Shown: one piece after another, positions 7,862-16,300 of the stretch | Layout of the letters: every line of letters starts with the position of its first letter | How positions within the stretch are numbered: the stretch's first letter is position 1 | Source: an uncultured Clostridia bacterium | GTDB lineage: Bacteria; Bacillota; Clostridia; Christensenellales; Aristaeellaceae | DNA: 64,000 nucleotides | Direction: 5' to 3' | Assembly: GCA_934643825.1 (NCBI GenBank) | Contig: CAKUCW010000007.1 | Coordinates: forward strand, 1-64,000 | Made by a program: the position numbers and the translations under genes | Notes under the pieces: generated by a model | Seen by the model: the letters and a program-made list of their open reading frames with translations, nothing else | Database searches by the model: none | What the model was told of the DNA's origin: nothing

Positions 7862-9097
7862 TTACTCCTGAAGAGCCGCATTGGAAGTCGCTACGCACTC
7901 CGCCATCGCATCCTCAGCAGACACGCCGCCGGCAACAGCCGTCGCCGCATCCTTCAGCGCGTTACGGACAGCATAAGAACCAGTAACCGTCGGAAGCGCA
8001 CCGGCGATATCCAGATCAGCCTGAACAGCAATCAGGGACGGATCCATCTCAGCCGCAAAAGCAGCATAGGCTTCGCTCGCTTCGGTCGTGCCGTACGGAG
8101 ACAGCGCGTTCATCGCCTTCGCCCACTCCGTATTCACTTCCGGAGAGAGGAAGTACTTCACGAACATATAAGCGCCCATGTTGGAAGCTTCATCCTTGTT
8201 GAAGACGATCGGGCCGCGATCCCACGCCGGGTACCACTCAGCCTTGTCGCCGCGAACCATCGGAGCAACGGAGTACTCGAATCCGTCCGGATTGATGTAC
8301 GGAACGCCCGCGCAGGAACCGAGGTAGCTGGCAACCAGACCCGCGTTGAAGTCGTTAGACCAGTAGTCGCCGGTCGGATTCAGAGCAAAGTAGCCCGCCT
8401 GAACATTGTCGCCGAACCACTTCAGCCAAGCAGTCGCATCTTCCGTGTCAAAGAGCACGCTCTTGTTCTCCACGTCGATATAGCCGGCACCAGACTGCAT
8501 CATCAGCGCCTGCATCATATCGGTCAGGGAGTCCGCGGCAAAGCCGGCAATGCCCTTCTGCTCGTAGATCACCTTGGAGTTTTCCGCCAGCTCTTCCCAA
8601 GTCGTCGGAGCCTTCAGACCCAGCTCATCATAGATGGTCTGGTTGATGAAGAAGATCGGACCGGTGGTAACTGCCGGAAGCGCATACATGCCGCCATCGA
8701 CGAAGCCGACGGTTTCCGCCTTGATGGAATCCGGAAGGCTGTTGTAGATATCAGCCATGCCGATTTCATCATCAAAGACGTACTTGCTCAGATCAACCAC
8801 CAGACCGTCCTTCACATAGTCAGCCGCGGTAGAAGCATAGTTGATGATGATGTTCGGGCCAACACCGTTAGCAACAGCATTGTAAACACTGTCAAGGAAT
8901 CCGGAATACGCCTGAGATTCAACAACCACCTCATAATCGCTCTGGCTTGCATTGAAGTCAGCAGCGAACTTTTCGAGCGCAGCCTGCTGATCGTTGGTGT
9001 ACGTGTGCCAGATGGTAACCTGAGTTGCAGCGCTTGCGCTTGCACAAAGCGCAAAGAGCATGACGGCTGCCGCCATCAGAGCGACAAATTTCCTCAT
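7862..9097 (-). CDS. Extracellular solute-binding protein, family 1 (sugar/glycerol-phosphate type)
   Basis: 411 aa. An N-terminal Sec signal (about residues 1-23; hydrophobic core VALMAAAVMLFALC) ends in an AXA-like site ASA before ATQVTIWHTY, where the mature family-1 fold begins. The usual Gram-positive lipobox is not recognisable: the only nearby Cys (18) is preceded by F-A-L. Mature-domain motifs such as NPTGDYWSNDFNAG and the KYFLSPEVN region fit UgpB/MalE-like proteins. The start ATG at 9097 has an AGGAGGAG. It should capture the substrate outside the membrane for the permeases at 3434-5180. Identity of the ligand is unknown. Confidence 0.9.
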   Translation of the reverse strand: MRKFVALMAAAVMLFALCASASAATQVTIWHTYTNDQQAALEKFAADFNASQSDYEVVVESQAYSGFLDSVYNAVANGVGPNIIINYASTAADYVKDGLVVDLSKYVFDDEIGMADIYNSLPDSIKAETVGFVDGGMYALPAVTTGPIFFINQTIYDELGLKAPTTWEELAENSKVIYEQKGIAGFAADSLTDMMQALMMQSGAGYIDVENKSVLFDTEDATAWLKWFGDNVQAGYFALNPTGDYWSNDFNAGLVASYLGSCAGVPYINPDGFEYSVAPMVRGDKAEWYPAWDRGPIVFNKDEASNMGAYMFVKYFLSPEVNTEWAKAMNALSPYGTTEASEAYAAFAAEMDPSLIAVQADLDIAGALPTVTGSYAVRNALKDAATAVAGGVSAEDAMAECVATSNAALQE

Positions 9098-9135
9098 TGT
9101 GTGTTCTCCTCCTGCATACTGTTTTGTTTATTGGT

Positions 9136-9155
9136 TAAGCGCCCAGTTGCGCTTA
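9136..9155. repeat. Perfect inverted repeat over the FRG gene stop codon
   Basis: TAAGCGC (9136-9142) and GCGCTTA (9149-9155) with a 6 nt spacer. The minus-strand stop codon of the FRG gene lies within the second arm. No U-tract follows in either direction. It could be a regulator site ahead of the binding-protein gene (start 9097) or an mRNA hairpin. Confidence 0.45.
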
Positions 9156-9968
9156 CTCCCTGTTGGGTGCATGATTATATTGTGGACCAAGGGCAGAATA
9201 TCGGCGTGTGATCCACTTACATACGCCATCGAGTCCCGGATAAATCATTCGTTCAGAAATGTTGATATAATCCAGCTTATCTCGAATTTCAAGTTTGACC
9301 TCTTTGGGAATGATAATCTTTCTGCACGGAATATTTTGTTCCGTCAGAATATCCGTCAGCAATACCGCCGGATCTGAAACCACAGAAAACAACGCGTATT
9401 GGTTGACAATCCGATCAATCATCGAGGACGGCTCGAAGAAAATCGCATAGGGCTTGTCGGAAAGCTCCCTCATCTTTTCAAAATCCGGAATGAGTTTTTC
9501 GAGCATTCCGACCGTAAAAATGTTGCTTCCTGTATCGATCAGCTTCCGCTGAAGCGGGGATGGCATATACTGGCGAAAATCCGTAACATCCAGACACCAG
9601 ATCACGCCGTCGCGGTCATAGCAATTCGTATCCTCTGTCGCAAAATGCGCTGCTACCAAAGGCGAATATGTCCAGTCCAGCAATCTTGTCGGAAGACCGT
9701 GATGCTGAGCGACCGGCAACAGCTTCCAGAATCCCGAATACTCTGCCAGCTCGGCATAACCATACTTTCTGAAACTGCGAAACACCTGTGATTCAAGCGA
9801 TAAGTCATGACCGCAAACCCGATTCAGAGATGGCATCAAATTCCACTGCTGATCAGCCGTACCGCGATAAATGCGATTATCGCGGTATCGCATGATTTTT
9901 TCATCCCACACATCGTCAAAAACCGCACGTTGAAGCTCATCCCAGTTGTGTATGACTATCTCCTGCAT
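9153..9968 (-). CDS. FRG-domain protein
   Basis: 271 aa, soluble. The N-terminal half carries the hallmarks of the FRG domain: IYRGTADQQWNLMPSLNR (about 33-50) and LPVAQHHGLPTRLLDWTYSP (about 84-103), followed by LVAAHFATE. The biochemical role of this domain is not established; such proteins occur sporadically, often in accessory regions. The start ATG at 9968 has only a weak ribosome binding site (GGAGGATGACGG). Just 55 bp separate its stop from the importer binding-protein gene, so the two may share a transcript even though no functional link is known. The C-terminal third has no recognisable motif. Confidence 0.8.
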   Translation of the reverse strand: MQEIVIHNWDELQRAVFDDVWDEKIMRYRDNRIYRGTADQQWNLMPSLNRVCGHDLSLESQVFRSFRKYGYAELAEYSGFWKLLPVAQHHGLPTRLLDWTYSPLVAAHFATEDTNCYDRDGVIWCLDVTDFRQYMPSPLQRKLIDTGSNIFTVGMLEKLIPDFEKMRELSDKPYAIFFEPSSMIDRIVNQYALFSVVSDPAVLLTDILTEQNIPCRKIIIPKEVKLEIRDKLDYINISERMIYPGLDGVCKWITRRYSALGPQYNHAPNRE

Positions 9969-10086
9969 CCGTCATCCTCCACGTGAACCATCCACACTCC
10001 ATATTAAACATAATTCACGTTTTAATCCTCATTTTCCTGCCAATATGCAAAATTTCATTCGCTTCTTTCGCAAACTCAGCAAAATA

Positions 10087-10635
10087 TCATTCACAATACT
10101 TTGCAGGTCCATCCAGATAAAGATTTCCGCCATGCGCATCAATCGCAACAATAAGCGGCAGATTCTCAACCTGAAGCTCTCGAACGGCTTCAGCTCCCAG
10201 CTCATCAAAAGCAATGACTTTCGCAGCTTTTACGCTTCTGGCAATCAGTGCGCCTGCGCCGCCCGTTGCAGCAAAATAAACGCCGCCATTGCGTGCAATC
10301 GCATCGATCACGTCTTGACCGCGTTGTCCTTTGCCAATCATGCCGATCAACCCCAAGTCGCACAGCATCGGTGCGTATGCATCCATGCGGTAACTCGTTG
10401 TCGGGCCACAGGATCCAATCGGATCCCCAGGCTTTGCCGGGCAGGGACCCGCATAATAAATCACCTGATTCCGGATATCGAACGGCAGATCTTTGCCCGC
10501 CTTGATCAATTCACACAGTTTTTTATGAGCAGCATCTCGTCCGGTATAAATTGTACCGCTCAGAAATACCGTATCGCCCGCTCTCAGCGACTGGATTTGC
10601 CCGCGGACAAGAGGTGCGTCTATATGCTTATCCAA
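10087..10635 (-). CDS. Fumarate hydratase class I, beta subunit (C-terminal domain)
   Basis: 182 aa. Matches the beta part of iron-sulfur hydro-lyases of the fumarate/tartrate family: early GTIYTGRDAAHKKL (about 27-40), YYAGPCPAKPGDPIGSCGPT (about 60-79), and ATGGAGALIA. In two-subunit enzymes this part completes the active site of the [4Fe-4S] alpha subunit encoded just upstream (75 bp gap). The start is a TTG at 10635-10633, selected because GAGGAGG lies 8 nt before it and no ATG fits. Interconverts fumarate and L-malate; L-tartrate dehydratase is the main alternative. Confidence 0.88.
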   Translation of the reverse strand: MDKHIDAPLVRGQIQSLRAGDTVFLSGTIYTGRDAAHKKLCELIKAGKDLPFDIRNQVIYYAGPCPAKPGDPIGSCGPTTSYRMDAYAPMLCDLGLIGMIGKGQRGQDVIDAIARNGGVYFAATGGAGALIARSVKAAKVIAFDELGAEAVRELQVENLPLIVAIDAHGGNLYLDGPAKYCE

Positions 10636-10710
10636 GCACGATTCCTCCTCAACGCCATATCAAAAGTAGCGACTTTCGGTCTGTTTTTTAAAAAGAACCG
10701 TTGGTTTGTT

Positions 10711-11553
10711 TTATAGAATCGCTTTTTTATGCCGCGCCGCATGACACTGCATGTTTACCGCCACCGGAAGACCGGCAATATGCGTAGGCATCTGTTCGAT
10801 ATGGACAGCCAATGCCGTCGTTCTTCCGCCCAATCCCTGCGGTCCGATGCCCAGACGATTAATACGTTCGAGCATTTCTTTCTCGATTTCGGCAAGCATC
10901 GGGTCAGGTGATGCTTCGCCGCACTCCCTTGTCAGGCTGTGTTTCGCCATCAGCATGGCATATTCCGCCGTTCCGCCGATTCCAACACCCACCACGACCG
11001 GCGGACATGGATTGCCGCCTGCCAAACGAACAGTTTCAACAATTGCATTTTTAACGCCTTCGATTCCCTGTGCAGGCGTCAGCATCCACAAACGAGACAT
11101 GTTTTCCGAGCCAAACCCCTTGGGAGCAACGGTAATTGCAACATTTTCTCCCGGAACAATTCGCATATGCACAATTGCAGGCGTGTTATCCTTCGTGTTG
11201 ATGCGCGTAAGCGGGGACAAGACGCTTGCTCGAAAATAACCATCGCGATATGCCCGTCTGACACCTTGTTCAATGGCTTCATTGATATCGCCGCCAACAA
11301 AGTGAACATCCTGCCCCACTTCCATAAAAATAACAGCCATGCCTGTATCCTGGCAGATTGGCATGTGCCGTTTTGCAGCGAGTTCATCATTCTCTATCAG
11401 CTGCCGCAGAACTTCCTTACCGAAAGGCGACTCTTCGCTCTCCATTCGCTGTCGAAGCAGTCGGAGTACGTCATCTCCAATTTCACAACAAGCGCTCAAA
11501 AACAAATCACAGACTGTTTTCTCAACTTGACTTACGTCAATCTCTCTCATCAT
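10711..11553 (-). CDS. Fumarate hydratase class I, alpha subunit (Fe-S catalytic)
   Basis: 280 aa, the usual length of the alpha subunit. Cluster-ligand cysteines are visible in MPICQDTGMAV (about 60-70), in GGNPCPPVVVGVGIGG (about 185-200), and near the C-terminus in NMQCHAARH. Together with the beta subunit it hydrates fumarate to malate, an oxygen-sensitive reaction suited to an anaerobe. ATG at 11553 (or the adjacent Met codon) follows AGAGAGGAAA. A good sigma-A promoter lies about 50 bp upstream. Confidence 0.9.
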   Translation of the reverse strand: MMREIDVSQVEKTVCDLFLSACCEIGDDVLRLLRQRMESEESPFGKEVLRQLIENDELAAKRHMPICQDTGMAVIFMEVGQDVHFVGGDINEAIEQGVRRAYRDGYFRASVLSPLTRINTKDNTPAIVHMRIVPGENVAITVAPKGFGSENMSRLWMLTPAQGIEGVKNAIVETVRLAGGNPCPPVVVGVGIGGTAEYAMLMAKHSLTRECGEASPDPMLAEIEKEMLERINRLGIGPQGLGGRTTALAVHIEQMPTHIAGLPVAVNMQCHAARHKKAIL

Positions 11554-11599
11554 GGCGATTTCCTCTCTTGCAGATAAACGTCTCTAACCAACTAAATAT

Positions 11600-11628
11600 A
11601 ATATAGCGCATTTGTCGTAACATTTCAA
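11600..11628 (-). promoter_or_regulatory. Sigma-A promoter of the fumarase operon
   Basis: Minus strand TTGAAA (11628-11623), 17 bp spacer, TATATT (11605-11600), about 47 bp before the alpha-subunit start. Confidence 0.75.
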
Positions 11629-11681
11629 GTCTGCGATTTCGTATGTCCTTCTTTTTCATGCGGATATACAGGATATACAGC

Positions 11682-11710
11682 TTCCATTTTTCCTGTTTTC
11701 GGTTTATAAT
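11682..11710 (+). promoter_or_regulatory. Sigma-A promoter of the HTH-S24 regulator gene
   Basis: TTCCAT (11682-11687), 17 bp spacer, TATAAT (11705-11710), 80 bp before the start codon. The -35 box is weak. It is divergent from the fumarase promoter, with about 50 bp between the -35 boxes. Confidence 0.65.
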
Positions 11711-11790
11711 GAATGAAGAAAACACAGATAAATGATGATTCTCTTTCCGTCATCATGCGAAAAGAGTTTATTTGAAGGAGGCATTGATCC

Positions 11791-12507
11791 ATGAGCCGTT
11801 TAGGTGATTTGATTCTGTTGGAACGCACACGTCAAAAGCTGACCCGTAAGCAGGTTGCGCGTAAGTGCGGTGTTTCCGAGGGATATATCAAAGACGTCGA
11901 AGAAGGCCGCCGTATCATTCAGGATGATCAGGCACGTCGCATTCTGAAAACGCTGGGTACCAGCCAGAAAAACGAAGCAGAGTTTTCTTTGGATGAGATT
12001 GCGGCAACCGTTGATTTGGGAACGCTTGCTCCGGCGAAGCCTGCATTTCAGCCCAAGGAGGAGCCGAAGCCTGCCCCTTCCAAACCGGTCAGCGCTGAGG
12101 AACAGAGCGGCATCTGGCTGGATGCGCTCAGCAGTGTCCTTTGTCCCGTTCCTGTCATGAATGCAGGCTGGATTCAGGTTGCCCGCCGAATGGTTCCGAT
12201 TCAGGATGGAAAAATCGAAGGTGCAAAGCCTGAACGCGTCGTTTACTTCCAAGCTCCGGATGATTCCATGCGTGCTATGCGCATTGAAAAGGGTGACCTC
12301 GTTCTCGTCGTTCCGCAGTCTTTACCGACAGACGGCGCAATCATGCTTGTCGAATATGGCGCCCATCGTTGTCTGCGCCGCATCCGTCTTCTGGGCGATT
12401 CCAAGATTCTTTTGCAGAGCGGTGACCGCGAGCTTGACGCTCAGGCTATGCATATCAGCGAAGTCAAACTTGTCGGCCGGGCTGTGCGCATCGAAATCAC
12501 TCTGTAA
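11791..12507 (+). CDS. HTH transcriptional regulator with degenerate S24 (LexA-like) domain
   Basis: 238 aa. An XRE-type helix-turn-helix occupies residues about 8-60 (LTRKQVARKCGVSEGYIKDV), a Pro/Glu/Lys linker about 80-105, and a S24/LexA-like beta domain about 110-238. The catalytic serine is present (Ser159 in APDDSMRAM). The lysine expected 37 residues later, as in LexA Ser119/Lys156, is Arg196 (in HRCLRRI). Self-cleavage is therefore doubtful and the domain may serve only dimerisation or ligand sensing. AAGGAGG lies 8 nt before the ATG. Target genes are not evident; it has its own terminator and is divergent from fumarase. Confidence 0.82.
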   Translation: MSRLGDLILLERTRQKLTRKQVARKCGVSEGYIKDVEEGRRIIQDDQARRILKTLGTSQKNEAEFSLDEIAATVDLGTLAPAKPAFQPKEEPKPAPSKPVSAEEQSGIWLDALSSVLCPVPVMNAGWIQVARRMVPIQDGKIEGAKPERVVYFQAPDDSMRAMRIEKGDLVLVVPQSLPTDGAIMLVEYGAHRCLRRIRLLGDSKILLQSGDRELDAQAMHISEVKLVGRAVRIEITL

Positions 12508-12522
12508 GCCAAACCACTCCAA

Positions 12523-12554
12523 GGGAGCTTCGGTCAAACCGGGCTTCCTTTTTT
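12523..12554 (+). terminator. Rho-independent terminator of the HTH-S24 gene
   Basis: Stem GGAGCTTCGG (12524-12533) with CCGGGCTTCC (12539-12548, three G-U pairs), loop TCAAA, then TTTTTT. Confidence 0.85.
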
Positions 12555-12596
12555 AGCATCCCCGCCCGGAAATTCTATCAGTTTTGAGGTTTTCAC

Positions 12597-13334
12597 ATGG
12601 ACAGCTTTCCATTTTCTTTTCCTTTATCGGATTCCGAAATCGCTCAACGCCGTTCGCTCATTCTCTCCACCCTTTGTGCATCGGATAGCGGCTTTTCTGA
12701 CACGCCGGTTTCCTCCGTTCGCAAGCAGACGCTCAAACAACTGCTTTCCCTTTATGATGAGCTCTTTCTGACCGATTTTCTCAAAAGAGCTTATGGCTCT
12801 ATCGACGTTACACTTTCCAACCGTCTAACCAGCTCTGCCGGGAAATTTATCTATACGCGAAACGCTCCCGATCGATTGCACCACGCCGAAATCCGCATGT
12901 CTGGTGATTTTCTCTTCAGGCTGAATCAAGGGCCGTTCTTGCTCAACGGTTTATCTGCTTCTTCTGCTCGGGAAGCCTTTCTGATCGTGTTTGAGCATGA
13001 GCTCTGTCATGCATTAGAGAACGCGCTCTATGGTTCAACGGGGCATTCCTCTCGTTTTCTGAATCTTGCCCGTGGGTTGTTCGGTCATCGTGAAACACGG
13101 CACAGCCTGCCAACCAGGCGGCAAGAAGCCGCGGAAAACGGGCTTCGAGTCGGCATGAATGCGTGCTTTTATTATCGAGGAAGCGTTTTAACCGGCACGA
13201 TTGCGAATATCGAAAAAAACGCAACTGTTATGGTTAAAGATCATCGCGGCATCTATCAAGATCGCACCGGGCAGCGTTATAGCAAGTATCGTGTACCGCT
13301 TGATCAACTGCTGCCCGTCAAAAGGCGAACTTAA
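12597..13334 (+). CDS. SprT-like zinc metalloprotease-fold protein
   Basis: 245 aa. The zinc motif HELCH (His134, Glu135, His138) lies in IVFEHELCHALENA, followed by a third candidate ligand in STGHSSRF (His150), the order seen in SprT/Spartan-type proteins. Residues about 190-245 form a small beta-rich tail (FYYRGSVLTGTIANIEKN, then VMVKDHRG) resembling an SH3/KOW-like barrel. SprT family proteins are linked to proteolysis of DNA-bound proteins in eukaryotes; the bacterial role is unclear. GAGG precedes the ATG at 12597. No clear promoter is visible in the 42 bp after the previous terminator. Confidence 0.75.
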   Translation: MDSFPFSFPLSDSEIAQRRSLILSTLCASDSGFSDTPVSSVRKQTLKQLLSLYDELFLTDFLKRAYGSIDVTLSNRLTSSAGKFIYTRNAPDRLHHAEIRMSGDFLFRLNQGPFLLNGLSASSAREAFLIVFEHELCHALENALYGSTGHSSRFLNLARGLFGHRETRHSLPTRRQEAAENGLRVGMNACFYYRGSVLTGTIANIEKNATVMVKDHRGIYQDRTGQRYSKYRVPLDQLLPVKRRT

Positions 13335-13404
13335 AAAAAGCTCCATTTCATATATTTGTCAGTCTTGTACACATTTTTTCTAATTTTTCTCTTAAATTTA
13401 CTCT

Positions 13405-13433
13405 TTACTGACTTTCTTTGACCATGGTATACT
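13405..13433 (+). promoter_or_regulatory. clpB promoter
   Basis: TATACT (13428-13433) with a weak -35 TTACTG (13405-13410) at 17 bp. A CtsR box fills the spacer. No CIRCE element (HrcA) was found nearby. Confidence 0.65.
13407..13423 (-). promoter_or_regulatory. CtsR operator of clpB
   Basis: On the minus strand GGTCAAA-GAA-AGTCAGT, matching the CtsR tandem heptad RGTCAAA-NAN-RGTCAAA except for the last two bases. It overlaps the promoter spacer, so binding should block RNA polymerase. The same NAN triplet (GAA) is found in the box before ctsR. Confidence 0.75.
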
Positions 13434-13522
13434 AGCGGCGTCGAAAGACAAAGAACACTTTATGATGTAAATGTCATCGAACGGTCATCCGCCGTTCGTG
13501 ATGATAAAGGAGGATGATTTGG

Positions 13523-16135
13523 ATGGATACGAATCGCTTCACCCAAAAATCCCTGGAAGCTCTGCAGGGCGCACAGCAGCTTGCGCAAAGCTACGGCAAT
13601 GCTCAGGTCGAACAGGTTCATCTGCTTGATTCGCTGCTCAGTCAAGAAAACGGGCTTATCGGTCAGCTGATGAGCAAGCTCGGCTTGAATCTCCAACAGG
13701 TTCAAACTGCCTGCGAAAGTGCTGTCAACAGACTGCCGAAGATTTCCGGAAGTAATCAGCAACCCTATGTAACCGCTTCCCTCTCCGCCGCTTTGACGGA
13801 GGCAGAATCCCAGATGAAGCAGATGCGTGATGAGTATATCTCCGTTGAGCATCTGTTCCTCGGTCTGCTTGAAAAAGCAGATACGACCGTTCGTCCGTTG
13901 TTCGCATCTCTGAATATTACAAAACCGAAATTCCTTGAGGCGCTTCAGGAAGTGCGCGGCAGTGCCCGCGTAACCAGCGAAGACCCCGAATCCACCTATG
14001 ATGCGCTCAAGAAGTATGGTCAGGACTTGGTCGAGCTTGCCCGTCAGAACAAGCTGGATCCTGTTATCGGTCGTGATTCCGAAATCCGCAACACCATCCG
14101 TATTCTGTCGCGTAAATCGAAGAACAATCCTGTGTTGATCGGCGAGCCGGGTGTCGGTAAAACCGCTATCGCAGAAGGTTTGGCTCAGCGGATCGTCCGC
14201 GGCGACGTTCCGGACAGCTTGAAGAACCGCACGATTTTCTCCTTGGATATGGGCGCGTTGATTGCAGGCGCGAAATTCCGCGGAGAATTTGAAGAGCGCT
14301 TAAAAGCCGTTCTGAATGATATCAAAACCAGCAATGGCAAGATTATCCTTTTCATTGATGAATTGCACACCATTGTTGGCGCCGGTAAAACCGAAGGCAG
14401 CATGGATGCAGGCAACCTGCTCAAGCCAATGCTTGCCCGTGGTGAACTGCACTGCATCGGCGCAACAACATTGAATGAATACCGCAAATATATCGAAAAA
14501 GATGCCGCTTTGGAGCGTCGTTTCCAGCCTGTTCTGGTTTCCGAGCCGACGGTCGAGGATACAATCTCTATCCTGCGCGGTCTGAAAGAGCGCTATGAAG
14601 TCTTCCATGGCGTTAAAATCTCGGATCAGGCATTGATTGCCGCCGCAACGCTTTCCAATCGCTATATTTCGGATCGTTTCCTTCCGGACAAAGCCATCGA
14701 CTTGGTCGATGAAGCCTGTGCAACCATTCGTACGGAAATGGATTCGATGCCGCAAGAGTTGGATGATGTGCGTCGTCGCATCATGCAGCATGAAATCGAA
14801 GAGGCTGCACTTAAAAAAGAAGATGACGCTCTTTCCCGCGAACGCCTGTCTGTCATTCAAAAAGAACTGGCTGACATGCGTGAGCAGTTCAACTCCATGA
14901 AAGCACGTTGGGAAAACGAAAAGAACTCCATCGGCAAGGTTCAGAAGCTGCGTGAAGAAATCGAGCATATGGGCGGCGAGATTGCGGAAGCCGAGCGCAA
15001 CTACGATTTGAATCGCGCTGCCGAACTCAAATATGGCAAGCTCCCCCAGCTGCAAAAAGAACTGGCTGAGCAGGAAAAAATTGCCGAAGAAGCTAAGAGT
15101 GACAGTACGCTTCTGCGTGATAAGGTCACTGAGGAAGAAATCGCACGTATTGTCGCCCGTTGGACGGGAATTCCGGTATCCAAGCTGATGGAAGGCGAAC
15201 GCGAGAAGCTGCTTCATCTGGATGATACGCTGCATCAGCGTGTCATCGGTCAGGATGAAGCGGTTGAAAAGGTCTGCGAAGCCATTCTCCGCAGCCGTGC
15301 AGGCATCCAGAATCCGAATCGTCCGATCGGTTCGTTCCTGTTCCTCGGTCCTACGGGTGTCGGTAAAACGGAATTGGCAAAAGCCCTCGCTCAGGCACTG
15401 TTTGATGATGAAAAGAACATGGTTCGTATCGATATGAGCGAATACATGGAAAAGCACAGTGTCTCCCGTCTGATTGGTGCCCCTCCGGGATATGTCGGTT
15501 ACGATGAGGGCGGTCAGCTGACCGAAGCCGTCCGTCGTCATCCGTACTGCGTCATTCTTTTTGATGAAGTTGAGAAAGCACATCCGGATGTATTCAACGT
15601 TCTGCTTCAGGTGCTGGATGACGGACGTATCACGGATTCTCAGGGACGTACGGTCGATTTTAAGAATACCATCATCATCTTGACCAGCAACCTCGGTTCC
15701 TCTGCTATTCTGGATGGTATCGATGCGAACGGTAACATCACCGAAGAAGCACGCAAACAGGTTGATGCCATGCTTAAAACGCAGTTCCGTCCTGAGTTCC
15801 TCAACAGACTGGATGAGATCGTATTCTATAAGCCGCTCACCCGCAACGAAATCGATAAGATTGTTGACTTGCAGGTGGCGGATCTCAACCATCGTCTGAC
15901 CGACAAACAGCTGACTGTGCGTCTGACGTCTGCTGCCCGCAGCTACATCGTTGCGCAGGGCTATGACCCGATCTATGGTGCGCGTCCGCTCAAGCGTTTC
16001 ATGCAGCGTTCTGTTGAAACGCTGATCGCCCGCAAGCTGATTGGCGAGGATGTTCAACCGCGCACGGAACTGGTGGTGGACTATGACGGCGATAAGCTGT
16101 TCATTGATGCCGAGCCGGAATGCACGGTATCCTAA
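13523..16135 (+). CDS. clpB: ATP-dependent disaggregase ClpB
   Basis: 870 aa, full length. Clp-N domain about 1-145; AAA1 with GEPGVGKTAIAEG and FIDELHTIVGAG; long coiled-coil M domain about 400-520 (repeated Glu/Lys heptads, ending before WTGIPVSKLMEGE); AAA2 with GPTGVGKTELAKAL and FDEVEKAHPDVF. There is no ClpP-binding IGF/LGF loop in AAA2, which separates it from the ClpC at 23496. It rescues aggregated proteins with DnaK. The start is the ATG at 13523, 9 nt after AAAGGAGG; an ATG at 13514 abuts that ribosome site and is rejected. Controlled by a CtsR box and followed by its own terminator. Confidence 0.97.
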   Translation: MDTNRFTQKSLEALQGAQQLAQSYGNAQVEQVHLLDSLLSQENGLIGQLMSKLGLNLQQVQTACESAVNRLPKISGSNQQPYVTASLSAALTEAESQMKQMRDEYISVEHLFLGLLEKADTTVRPLFASLNITKPKFLEALQEVRGSARVTSEDPESTYDALKKYGQDLVELARQNKLDPVIGRDSEIRNTIRILSRKSKNNPVLIGEPGVGKTAIAEGLAQRIVRGDVPDSLKNRTIFSLDMGALIAGAKFRGEFEERLKAVLNDIKTSNGKIILFIDELHTIVGAGKTEGSMDAGNLLKPMLARGELHCIGATTLNEYRKYIEKDAALERRFQPVLVSEPTVEDTISILRGLKERYEVFHGVKISDQALIAAATLSNRYISDRFLPDKAIDLVDEACATIRTEMDSMPQELDDVRRRIMQHEIEEAALKKEDDALSRERLSVIQKELADMREQFNSMKARWENEKNSIGKVQKLREEIEHMGGEIAEAERNYDLNRAAELKYGKLPQLQKELAEQEKIAEEAKSDSTLLRDKVTEEEIARIVARWTGIPVSKLMEGEREKLLHLDDTLHQRVIGQDEAVEKVCEAILRSRAGIQNPNRPIGSFLFLGPTGVGKTELAKALAQALFDDEKNMVRIDMSEYMEKHSVSRLIGAPPGYVGYDEGGQLTEAVRRHPYCVILFDEVEKAHPDVFNVLLQVLDDGRITDSQGRTVDFKNTIIILTSNLGSSAILDGIDANGNITEEARKQVDAMLKTQFRPEFLNRLDEIVFYKPLTRNEIDKIVDLQVADLNHRLTDKQLTVRLTSAARSYIVAQGYDPIYGARPLKRFMQRSVETLIARKLIGEDVQPRTELVVDYDGDKLFIDAEPECTVS

Positions 16136-16175
16136 ATGACACGGAATCATCCTTTCATTCAAACACGATAAACGC

Positions 16176-16210
16176 AAAAGGCGGTTTCCCGCAAAGGGAA
16201 GCCGCCTTTT
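16176..16210 (+). terminator. Rho-independent terminator of clpB
   Basis: Stem GGCGGTTTCCC (16180-16190) with GGGAAGCCGCC (16196-16206), loop GCAAA, then TTTT; flanking AAAA extends the stem. Confidence 0.88.
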
Positions 16211-16300
16211 AGCGTCTTAAATTGCCGAGTCAAGCGCATCACCGGCTGTATGAGCAAACCTTAAACCGCATTCATTTAAAAATCACTTGTTAAAACGATC

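Noticed and set aside
13335..13522. CIRCE element (HrcA site) before clpB
   Set aside because: No TTAGCACTC-N9-GAGTGCTAA repeat was found; the CtsR box explains heat control.
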